40,534 nt of DNA from Cytophagales bacterium (lineage in GTDB: Bacteria > Bacteroidota > Bacteroidia > Cytophagales > UBA9547): assembly GCA_014376535.1 (NCBI GenBank), contig JACMRH010000519.1:1-40534 (forward strand), in the 5' to 3' direction. The notes under the pieces are model-generated. The model was not told the origin of the DNA, made no database searches, and was given only the letters and a program-made list of their open reading frames with translations. The position numbers were made by a program, and so were the translations under genes. The number at the start of each line of letters is the position of its first letter. Positions within the stretch are counted from its first letter, which is position 1. Below, piece after piece: positions 9,951 to 17,230 of this stretch.

Positions 9951-9953
9951 TGC

Positions 9954-10040
9954 ATGTTCAATCCCGAACACATATCGACACCTCTCAGGCTTTTACAAAG
10001 CCTAATTCCTGCATCGGATTCCTGTTGTTGTTGCTGCTAA
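9954..10040 (+). CDS. poly-cysteine leader peptide (putative attenuator uORF)
   Basis: This short frame encodes 28 residues: it starts MFNPEHISTPLRLLQS and ends SDSCCCCC directly before TAA. The five Cys codons (TGT TGT TGT TGC TGC) occupy 10023-10037. Runs of one amino acid at the end of a leader frame are the hallmark of ribosome-mediated attenuation, and poly-Cys leaders controlling sulphur genes are known from mycobacteria. The frame begins 4 bases after an excellent promoter and lies upstream of a small gene and of tRNA-Cys on the same strand. A 7-bp hairpin (9987-10003) sits inside it. Role as a Cys-tRNA sensor is inference; I see no U-tract terminator after it, so control might be translational or Rho-linked. 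The alternative is a chance trinucleotide repeat. Confidence 0.6.
   Translation: MFNPEHISTPLRLLQSLIPASDSCCCCC
9987..10003 (+). promoter_or_regulatory. hairpin within the Cys leader
   Basis: AGGCTTT (9987-9993) pairs perfectly with AAAGCCT (9997-10003) around a three-base loop TAC. It lies 20 bases before the Cys codon run, inside the leader frame. A translating ribosome would melt it; it may pause transcription or protect the RNA. The role is inferred from position only. Confidence 0.4.
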
Positions 10041-10088
10041 TTTCCTATCCAGCTTCATTTTCATTTCTTTAATTTAAACTTCTTCGCT

Positions 10089-10358
10089 ATGAACAAGTCC
10101 GGAATCAAATTAACAAGTTTCAAAAATTTCCTAAATAAATATTTTATTTATCACTCAGATGGTATTGTTTTAAACACATATATCGATGTATTATCAGATT
10201 TCTCTGACCCTAGAGTCTCTTTCCTTGAATTGAATATTGAAAATGGCAACAATCGAAAAGATTGGCTTCACTACAGCTATTATCCTTATTTAGGAACCAG
10301 TTTAAATTTAAAAATTAAGGAAGAAAATACAACGTTTGGTTATTTGTATAATAACTAA
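10089..10358 (+). CDS. hypothetical protein downstream of the Cys leader
   Basis: This is an 89-residue protein that I do not recognise. It starts MNKSGIKLTSFKNFLNKYF and ends TTFGYLYNN, is rich in Tyr, Asn and Ser, and has no Cys, no signal peptide and no obvious membrane helix. A segment near residues 55-75 (NRKDWLHYSYYPYLGTSLNL) looks like beta strands. It starts 48 bases after the Cys-leader stop and ends 7 bases before the tRNA-Cys gene, so all three probably share a transcript. It could be the regulated gene of the attenuation unit, or a remnant of a longer gene. The codons after the ATG (GGA ATC, 10101-10106) can pair with the leader at 10017-10022. Confidence 0.55.
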   Translation: MNKSGIKLTSFKNFLNKYFIYHSDGIVLNTYIDVLSDFSDPRVSFLELNIENGNNRKDWLHYSYYPYLGTSLNLKIKEENTTFGYLYNN

Positions 10359-10365
10359 ACTATTT

Positions 10366-10436
10366 GGCTACGTGTCCGAGTGGTCAGGTACGGGTCTGCA
10401 AAACCTTTTACAGCGGTTCGAATCCGCTCGTAGCCT
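10366..10436 (+). tRNA. tRNA-Cys (anticodon GCA)
   Basis: The acceptor stem GGCTACG (10366-10372) pairs with CGTAGCC (10429-10435), with T at the discriminator position. The T arm AGCGG-TTCGAAT-CCGCT is perfect. The anticodon loop CTGCAAA carries GCA at 10398-10400, specifying cysteine. The CCA end is not encoded (CCT follows). The D stem (TCC/GGT) and the first pair of the anticodon stem (C27-T43) each contain a mismatch, so those arms are weak. No separate promoter with a full consensus was found directly upstream, which suggests read-through from the 9922 promoter. Confidence 0.93.
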
Positions 10437-10544
10437 CCTTTTTAATTAAAGATTAACAATTATTAATTAAAGTTTCACTGTAGAAATTGAACTATAAAAT
10501 TTTCTCTAATCTTACTTATTATGTCTTATAACTAAGATATTAAA

Positions 10545-11789
10545 CTAAACAATTTGTTTATTAAAACAGAAGATAAATTCAGTTCCCATGTTTTTTTGAC
10601 TGTTTACTTTAATCGAAACATTGTATTTATCTAAAAGCTTTTTCACAATATAAAGGCCCATTCCCGTTCCTTCAATATCCTGGTTATCCATTCTTTCAAA
10701 TAGGTTGAATAACTTCCCTTTTTCTTCATCATTCATTCCCCGACCATTGTCTGCAACTGATAAATATTTTATTCCATCAAGAGTTGTAAAGTTTAATTTC
10801 AAATAAGGATCCCTATCAGGGTGTTTGTATTTTATCGCATTGGTAATGAGATTATAAAGCAAACTTTTAAAAGCCACTCTATTAAATGTAAAATCTTCTA
10901 CTTCAGAAAAGTTATTAACTATTACTGAATTGGATTTATTTATCAAAGAAGCTATACTGGTTTCAATTTCTTCTAATACTGGTTTTACTTTAAAAGTTTC
11001 GAAAGAAGTGCCTTCATTTTCCTTTCTGATAATATCTATCAGTTCGTTTATGGTGTTTTTTAACTGCACTATTGCACCTCCCTGCATCTTTAGTATTTCT
11101 AAAACATCTTCTGGAATAGGACTTTCCAGCTCGTCTTCTAGTGCACTAATTAAGGCTTCCAGGTTTGCAACTGGCAGTTTAAGGTCGTGGGAAGCGGTAT
11201 AAACAAATTGATCAAGGTTGTTATTTAGAGATATTAGCTTTTGGTTATAAATCTGTAATTCAGCCTCAATAGTTTTTCTTTTCTCTATTTCGGAATTGAG
11301 GTCAGTATTTTTCTTGTTCAGGTCCGATGTTCTTTGTTGTACGATCAATTCCAGGTTATTGTATGCCTCTTCCAGTTTCCTTTGTTGAATATAGATATCT
11401 ATAAAAGAATATACTTTAGAACGGGTAATTACAGGATCTAATGGCTTGAACAGGTAATCAACCGCTCCCTTGCTGTAACCTTCTGAAACATATTTAGTTT
11501 CATGGTTCATTGCGGTGACGAAAATGATCGGGATATTTTGGGAAGTCTTCGATTTTTTTAAATAAGAAGCGACCTCATAACCATCCATTTCTGGCATTTG
11601 CACATCTAAAAGTATTAAGGCTATGTCGCCTTTGTATGCTATTTTTAGTGCTTCATTGCCCGAAGTTGCGCGAAGAAAATTAACTGATCTTTCTTCCATG
11701 TTTAGCAAATTTTCCAGTGCATATATATTTTCTTCCTTATCATCCACTATCAGGACGTTCACAGAAATATTTTTTTGATTTGAATTCAT
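10545..11789 (-). CDS. response regulator receiver-histidine kinase fusion (REC-HisKA-HATPase)
   Basis: This is a 414-residue soluble signalling protein. A receiver domain (residues about 11-130) has the acidic pocket VDDKEE, phospho-acceptor Asp62 in LLDVQMPEMDG, Thr92 and Lys115 (FKP). A coiled coil (about 135-195) leads into a HisKA dimerisation domain with His201 in YTASHDLKLPVANLE. The ATPase domain has the N box around Asn317 (NLITNAIKYKHPD), the DNGRGM G1 box (347-352) and GTGMGLYIVKK. There is no membrane segment, so its input is phosphoryl transfer to the receiver. It is the last gene of a minus-strand operon, 4 bases after cheB, and probably receives signals from the hybrid kinase encoded upstream. 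Confidence 0.93.
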   Translation of the reverse strand: MNSNQKNISVNVLIVDDKEENIYALENLLNMEERSVNFLRATSGNEALKIAYKGDIALILLDVQMPEMDGYEVASYLKKSKTSQNIPIIFVTAMNHETKYVSEGYSKGAVDYLFKPLDPVITRSKVYSFIDIYIQQRKLEEAYNNLELIVQQRTSDLNKKNTDLNSEIEKRKTIEAELQIYNQKLISLNNNLDQFVYTASHDLKLPVANLEALISALEDELESPIPEDVLEILKMQGGAIVQLKNTINELIDIIRKENEGTSFETFKVKPVLEEIETSIASLINKSNSVIVNNFSEVEDFTFNRVAFKSLLYNLITNAIKYKHPDRDPYLKLNFTTLDGIKYLSVADNGRGMNDEEKGKLFNLFERMDNQDIEGTGMGLYIVKKLLDKYNVSIKVNSQKNMGTEFIFCFNKQIV

Positions 11790-11793
11790 TTAA

Positions 11794-12381
11794 CTAAACC
11801 GTTGACATTAATAATGACTGTATTTCATTAAGTTTCAATACGTAATCTACCTTTACTTTTTCAATGGCAGACATGGGCATTGTTTTACTAATCGCTTCCA
11901 TGGGATCCTGGACTATAGTAAGACCACCCATTTCAGATATTGTTTTTAATCCCTGGCTTCCATCCGAATTTGCACCTGTCAATAATATCCCGATAAGTTT
12001 TTTTCTAAATACCAATGCAGCACTTTCAAAAACAATATCAATTGATGGCCTGGAAAATAAAACATTTTCCGACACATCTAAAGAAAACGTTTTATCCTTT
12101 TCTATAAAGACATGATAATTTGCAGGTACAAGATATATTGTTCCTGGATGTATTCTCTCTTTGTCGGTAATTTCTTTAATAGAAAGGCGTGTATTTTTCT
12201 TTATAACAGAACACAAGCTACTCTCAACATTTTTTTGACGGTGCATTACTACAATTATTGGCAAAGGGAACAAAACAGGCAAATCCTTAATTATTTTAAT
12301 TACTGCCTCCATTCCTCCCCAGGACCCACCAATAACAATTGCTTCGTAGACCCCTTTACTAATTTCCTTTAACTTTTCCAT
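11794..12381 (-). CDS. CheB-type protein-glutamate methylesterase, catalytic domain only
   Basis: CheB removes methyl groups from receptor glutamates and deamidates glutamines. This 195-residue protein is only the catalytic domain: Ser20 in VIGGSWGGMEA, His47 in VVMHRQ and Asp140 in LLTGANSDGSQG form the triad. The usual N-terminal receiver domain is absent, so activity cannot be controlled by direct phosphorylation of CheB itself. The ATG follows the cheR stop without any gap (TGA then ATG), suggesting translational coupling. No chemoreceptor or cheA gene is in the window; the methylated target is unknown and may be the hybrid kinase encoded in the same operon. Confidence 0.92.
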   Translation of the reverse strand: MEKLKEISKGVYEAIVIGGSWGGMEAVIKIIKDLPVLFPLPIIVVMHRQKNVESSLCSVIKKNTRLSIKEITDKERIHPGTIYLVPANYHVFIEKDKTFSLDVSENVLFSRPSIDIVFESAALVFRKKLIGILLTGANSDGSQGLKTISEMGGLTIVQDPMEAISKTMPMSAIEKVKVDYVLKLNEIQSLLMSTV

Positions 12382-13209
12382 TCAAGAAATCCTTCTGTAT
12401 ATCTTTTCCTTACTGTCTATTACCTCAAAATTCTTCCTGTACTTTGAGGTACTTAAAGATTCTTTATTACCTAAAACAAGGTATCCAAAAACAGGGAGAC
12501 ATTCAAGGAACTTCCCAATGACCCTTTCTTGCAATTCTTTTTGAAAGTAGATTAATACATTTCTGCACACTATAAGATGAAACTCATTAAAGGATGCATC
12601 ACTAACCAGATTATGAGTAGAATATGTTACGTTGGCCTTCAATTGTTCATTCATTATTGCATTGTTATATCTAGCAAAATAGTAATCTGACAATGAAGTA
12701 TGCCCACCTGCATGGATATAATTTTTAGAGTAATCTTTCATATAAGCCAATGGAAAAATTCCTTCTAATGCCTCATTAATTACTTTTTGATTGATATCAG
12801 TAGCATAAATCCTTGTTTTTTTTAATATCCCCTCTTCCTTAAATAATATAGCAAGAGAATATACTTCCTCACCAGTGGAACAACCTGCATCCCAAATCCT
12901 AATATGAGGATACGTATCCAATTGAGGTACAACTTTTGCACGCAACTCTTTAAAAAAACCAGGGTCACGGAACATTTCTGTGACATTTACTGTAATTTCT
13001 AAAAGAAAATTATTGAAATGTAGTTGGTCCAAACTCAAATAATCTTTTAATTCCTGGACATTAGAAATTTTCATATTTCCCATGTATCTCCTTATCCGTC
13101 TTTGGAATGAGGCTATCGAGTAGGAAGTAAAATCGAATCCATATCTCTCTTTTATTAACAAAAGCAGATCAGTATATACATCATCGCTAAATTCTAGGAT
13201 TGCGGACAT
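12382..13209 (-). CDS. CheR-type protein-glutamate O-methyltransferase
   Basis: CheR transfers methyl groups from S-adenosylmethionine to glutamates of signalling proteins. The 275-residue protein has the N-terminal helical domain (SIASFQRRIRRYM near residues 31-43), the conserved ITVNVTEMFRDPGFF (72-86), the SAM-binding motif IWDAGCSTGEEVYSLAI (105-121), the second SAM contact YATDIN (135-140) and FHLIVCRNVLIYF (210-222). It starts 7 bases after the hybrid-kinase stop and abuts cheB. No TPR or pentapeptide-binding tail is visible at the C-terminus. With CheB it forms a methylation pair in an operon that has kinases instead of a classical chemoreceptor array. Confidence 0.94.
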   Translation of the reverse strand: MSAILEFSDDVYTDLLLLIKERYGFDFTSYSIASFQRRIRRYMGNMKISNVQELKDYLSLDQLHFNNFLLEITVNVTEMFRDPGFFKELRAKVVPQLDTYPHIRIWDAGCSTGEEVYSLAILFKEEGILKKTRIYATDINQKVINEALEGIFPLAYMKDYSKNYIHAGGHTSLSDYYFARYNNAIMNEQLKANVTYSTHNLVSDASFNEFHLIVCRNVLIYFQKELQERVIGKFLECLPVFGYLVLGNKESLSTSKYRKNFEVIDSKEKIYRRIS

Positions 13210-13216
13210 GTTAGTT

Positions 13217-16200
13217 TTAATTCTGGTAAAGCCAAACTCTCATTAAAGAAATAAGCTTTGGAATATCTATTGGTTTTGATGCATAATCTGAAACACCTGC
13301 TGCCAGGCATTTTTCTTTATCACCAGGCATTGCTTTTGCAGTTACAGCAATTATTGGAAGATTTTTAAATCTTTCATCTGTTCTCAAAACTTTAGTTGCT
13401 TCGATACCATCCATTTCAGGCATCATAATATCCATTAATACAATTTGTATATCTGGGTTTTTATTAAGCTCATCTATAGCCTGTTTTCCATCATAGGCCA
13501 CAAAAACTTCCATTCCCTGATCTTCCAAGACATTGGTCAAAGAATAAATATTTCTCATGTCATCATCAGCAATAAGAACCTTTTTGTATTTTAAAGTGGC
13601 TTCAGATTTATTGAGATTCTTCAGAAAGTATTCTGCTTTATTCAGGGATTTATCTATGCTAAATAGAAACAACTTGACTTCTTCCAATAATCTGGTGTAT
13701 GAATAAGCCGTTTTTATTATAATGGTATTAGCATACTTTTTATAGGCTGCTTCTTCCTTTTCACTTAGGTCTTTACCAGAATATATGATGACTGGTATAT
13801 TTTTAATGTTTTCAGTTTTTCTTATATTTTCCAGAACTTGGTAACCTGTCATATCTGGAAGGTTAATATCAAGAATTACACAGTCGAAATCTTTGTCCAA
13901 AAGCATTTTCAGTGCTTCATCTCCAGAAAATGCACTTTCGGAAACAAGTTTCTGGGTAAACAGAAGTTCTTTTACTGCGTTATTTTCAATTGTATTGTCC
14001 TCTACTATTAAAACAGTTTTAGTGGGGGTTAAATCTTCATTTCTGTTAATATTACCTAAAGTTTGGTCTAACATCTGCAGGGTCAGTGGTTTTGGAATAA
14101 AGGTAGCCTGCCCTAATTCATTGGATCCTTCCTTTTCAAATGCTGACATCAAATGAACCGGAACCTTTTTCAAAGCCAAATCATTTTTAAATTTCCTGAG
14201 AACTTCCCATCCTGTTGTATCAGGAAGCTGGATATCGAGTAAAATAGCATCCGGAATACAGTTTTGGGCAAGTTCAAAACCAGTTTTTCCATTGTTTGCC
14301 GTGAATACTTCATAACCCTTTTTCTCTGCGTAATCTACCAGGATATTGCAAAAGTAGAAATCGTCTTCAATAATCAGTATCCGTGTTTTTCCACCTTTTA
14401 TTTTCTCCTCCTTTAATTCATAAACAGGTTCCGGTTTTATTATTTGTTTTACAGTTTTAACTGGCTCAATCCTCTCCTCATTTTCAATAGGTTGAGGTTT
14501 ATCAAGGAAATATGGTAAGTAAAGTGTAAATGAACTTCCAATTCCTAACTGACTTTCAAACTGGATCTCGCCTCCCAATAATGCTGCAAGATCACGGCTA
14601 ATTGTTAATCCAAGGCCAGATCCACCAAACTTTCTTGTAGTAGAAAGATCAGCTTGCTGAAATGCTTCAAAAACTATATGCTTTTTGTCATCGGCAATTC
14701 CAATCCCGGCATCTTTAACAGTAAAAGCAATTGTTTCATTGTGTTTCAATTTAGGATTAGTAAACTTTACCTCATTGCTGGCTTTGTGAATTTCATATTC
14801 AATAGATTTCTCTTTCGCAGTAAATTTAAAAGCATTTGACAAGAGGTTTTTTAGAATTTGTTCTACCCGAAATCTGTCTGTATGAATAGTTTCCGGTAAA
14901 GAAGGGTCTAGAATTGTTTGGAAATCAATCTGCTTTTCAACGGCCAGATCTTTAAACTGATTCTCCAGGTTAAATTCAGCAATTTTATAATCGCTAAGTT
15001 CAAGATTCACTTTTCCAGATTCAATGCGGGCAAGGTCAAGGATTTCATTGATCAGTTTCAGTAAGTCATTTCCAGATTTTTCAATAACACCAGCATGCTG
15101 AGACTCTTTTTCTGAAAGTGTATTGTTCCTGTTGTCTTTTAAAATTTTGGCCAGAATCAGAATACTATTTAAAGGAGTCCTTAATTCATGAGACATATTG
15201 GCAAGAAAATCTGATTTGTATTTACTTACCGTTTCAAATTGTTCCATTTTTAGCTGAATGGCATCCTTAGCATTTACCAGTTCCTGGTTTTTGTATCTTA
15301 ATCTTTCATATTGTTCTTCTAATTCATTGGTTTTCTCTTCCAATTCAGCATTTTTTTCCTGCAATTCCTCCTCACTTGTCCTTAATTCTTCTTCTGAGGC
15401 TTGCAAAAGATCTCTTTGAAAGCGTATTTCTTCATTTATCTGCCTTAACTCCTCTTGCTGGGCTTCAAGTTCTTCCGCTTGATTTTGAGTTTGTAAAAGA
15501 AAATCTTCAGTCTTCATTTCTGACTTTATAGCGAATAAAAATGTAGAAACTGTAAGGTTGATACTATTTAAAAACTCTAAATCCTTCTGGTCAAAATCGT
15601 CTTTGTGAATCAGTTCAACAACAGCTATAGTTTTATCGTGATGAAAGAATGGAAGGATGAGAATACTTGAGGGCTCTATGTTTAGAAAAGTCGATTTTAT
15701 TGTCAGACTGCTTTCAGGTATGTCTTTTACCAATGTAGGTTTCTTGTCCAGTACAGCCTGGCCTAGTAAGCCCTCTCCTTCTTTAAAATTCAAACGAGTA
15801 TTTGAGCTCAGATCAAAAGCAAATTGATTTTCCAGATTAAAAACCTCCTTATCGTCCAGAATAAATAAAATTCCTGAATAGCTTTTAGTAAAATCACATA
15901 AAAACCTTAGCAACTTATCCCCAAAGCTTTTCAATTCTCGTTCTGGCCTCAACAAATCATTTAATTCTGTAGACTTCGAAAGCAGATAATTATTTTTGTT
16001 TAATTCAATTTGATTTAATAATATCTGCTCATTGTTTTGCTCCAATTCAGAATTAAGCCTTAGAAGTTCTTTTGCGCTAAGTTCTCGTGCTTCAATATCT
16101 TTTGAAATTACATAAAACGATAACAGTGAAACCATTACAGCAATAAACGAGGTAATCCCAATTATGTAAGGTGTTATAGTGGCGAACCGATCTGTACCGC

Positions 16201-16729
16201 TTGTCCGGATTACCAACAATCTATCTTCTTCATTTTTCAATTCGGCAATAATTGCCCGGCATTTAAACATGATATCCCTGCCTTGAAGAATATCATTTTT
16301 AGACACTTTATGTTGAGACTTATATACTCTTAATACAGAATCAAGCTTGGCAAACCTTAAGTCTATATTTAATTTTAATCTCTCAATGCTTTTCTGTTGG
16401 CGGTTATTATCCGTAGTTAGAATCCTGACTGTTTCCAAAGATTCCATTGATCTTTCATAACTACCGTTGTAAAGATTTAGGAAATCTTCTTCACCGGAAA
16501 GCAAATATCCCCGCTGAGAAGTTTCACCATCTTTAATTGTGGACAATACATTTTCTAAACTTTTTAATACAACATTGGTATGGTCTACCTGTTTCGATAG
16601 CCTTATTAATTCTTTAATGCTGAAAAAAGATAATAAAGAACTTATGATTAAGATGAATAGTGAAAACCCTAAACCAATCTGAATTTTTTTACTGAGGTTT
16701 ATTTTTGAAAAATTAAAATTTGTCATCAA
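13217..16729 (-). CDS. hybrid histidine kinase: CHASE3-GAF-HisKA-HATPase-REC-REC-REC
   Basis: This 1170-residue membrane kinase has a first helix at about 19-38, a CHASE3-like periplasmic domain (about 40-182, with DGETSQRGYLLSGEEDFL), a second helix at about 186-208, a GAF domain (about 255-402) and a long Glu-rich coiled coil (about 410-500). The kinase core has His514 in FLANMSHELRTPLNS, Asn632 (NLLSNAFKFT), DAGIGI (673-678) and GGSGLGL (702-708). Three receivers follow with phospho-acceptors Asp832 (LLDIQLPDTTG), Asp954 (ILDINLPDMTG) and Asp1100 (LMDIMMPEMDG). The middle one lacks the usual KP pair (it reads IKTAY). It is first in the operon with cheR, cheB and the receiver-kinase. Ligand unknown. 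Confidence 0.95.
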   Translation of the reverse strand: MMTNFNFSKINLSKKIQIGLGFSLFILIISSLLSFFSIKELIRLSKQVDHTNVVLKSLENVLSTIKDGETSQRGYLLSGEEDFLNLYNGSYERSMESLETVRILTTDNNRQQKSIERLKLNIDLRFAKLDSVLRVYKSQHKVSKNDILQGRDIMFKCRAIIAELKNEEDRLLVIRTSGTDRFATITPYIIGITSFIAVMVSLLSFYVISKDIEARELSAKELLRLNSELEQNNEQILLNQIELNKNNYLLSKSTELNDLLRPERELKSFGDKLLRFLCDFTKSYSGILFILDDKEVFNLENQFAFDLSSNTRLNFKEGEGLLGQAVLDKKPTLVKDIPESSLTIKSTFLNIEPSSILILPFFHHDKTIAVVELIHKDDFDQKDLEFLNSINLTVSTFLFAIKSEMKTEDFLLQTQNQAEELEAQQEELRQINEEIRFQRDLLQASEEELRTSEEELQEKNAELEEKTNELEEQYERLRYKNQELVNAKDAIQLKMEQFETVSKYKSDFLANMSHELRTPLNSILILAKILKDNRNNTLSEKESQHAGVIEKSGNDLLKLINEILDLARIESGKVNLELSDYKIAEFNLENQFKDLAVEKQIDFQTILDPSLPETIHTDRFRVEQILKNLLSNAFKFTAKEKSIEYEIHKASNEVKFTNPKLKHNETIAFTVKDAGIGIADDKKHIVFEAFQQADLSTTRKFGGSGLGLTISRDLAALLGGEIQFESQLGIGSSFTLYLPYFLDKPQPIENEERIEPVKTVKQIIKPEPVYELKEEKIKGGKTRILIIEDDFYFCNILVDYAEKKGYEVFTANNGKTGFELAQNCIPDAILLDIQLPDTTGWEVLRKFKNDLALKKVPVHLMSAFEKEGSNELGQATFIPKPLTLQMLDQTLGNINRNEDLTPTKTVLIVEDNTIENNAVKELLFTQKLVSESAFSGDEALKMLLDKDFDCVILDINLPDMTGYQVLENIRKTENIKNIPVIIYSGKDLSEKEEAAYKKYANTIIIKTAYSYTRLLEEVKLFLFSIDKSLNKAEYFLKNLNKSEATLKYKKVLIADDDMRNIYSLTNVLEDQGMEVFVAYDGKQAIDELNKNPDIQIVLMDIMMPEMDGIEATKVLRTDERFKNLPIIAVTAKAMPGDKEKCLAAGVSDYASKPIDIPKLISLMRVWLYQN

Positions 16730-17230
16730 TTATCTATTTCGTTGGGGTTTTGTATTAGAATTAAATAAATTTTAAAATAAAGCAATTATCAAAATTTTAT
16801 TATTCCATTTGTTTCAGACTGACAGCTAACAACTTACCTTTATTTTGTATTAATCTGACTTTCAAATAGTTATTTAGAAATTTAAATAAGTATTGTCTAA
16901 AAAAACTTTGCCATAGTGCAAAAATTAAATTGATTCAATTTTCTGTAAAACACCCTAAATTAATATTATTTAAAAGATTTAAAAAGTCAGATTATTATTA
17001 GTTATCCAAAATATTAATTTGACAATTACTTATAATGCCATATTATCAAAGGTTGAGTGCTATAAAAACTTCAATTTTCCAGAATATAATTTTATAAATT
17101 ATAAAAAACCGCATTATCTTTGAAATTAGTTGTTTATAGAGAGTTTATATATCAGATCAATATTGTTTATTATCATTTAATAAATCTGATTGATATAAAA
17201 AGACAATACTGCTTTAGTTAAATTTCCATA
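16730..17230. other. 501-base divergent intergenic region
   Basis: This very AT-rich stretch separates the divergent signalling operon and the TSUP gene. On the plus strand it contains a TAnnTTTG match (17115-17122), listed separately. I found no TAnnTTTG match for the minus-strand kinase, no convincing small gene, no riboswitch and no strong hairpin. The sequence is rich in AAATT and TTAAA runs, which may reflect curved, protein-bound DNA. Confidence 0.5.
17115..17122 (+). promoter_or_regulatory. minus-7 promoter element upstream of the TSUP gene
   Basis: TATCTTTG fits the TAnnTTTG consensus exactly. No clear TTTG minus-33 box is at the right distance (the region is TTTATAAA-like), so the promoter may need an activator. 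It would give an untranslated leader of roughly 100 bases. Confidence 0.45.

Noticed and set aside
10023..10037. Cys run as a simple (TGT/TGC) trinucleotide repeat without coding meaning
   Set aside because: Not fully excluded, but the promoter, an ATG in frame, a stop directly after the run and the tRNA-Cys nearby together favour a leader peptide.
16730..17230. Riboswitch or small RNA in the long divergent gap
   Set aside because: No GC-containing helices or known aptamer signature could be made out; it is simple AT-rich sequence.
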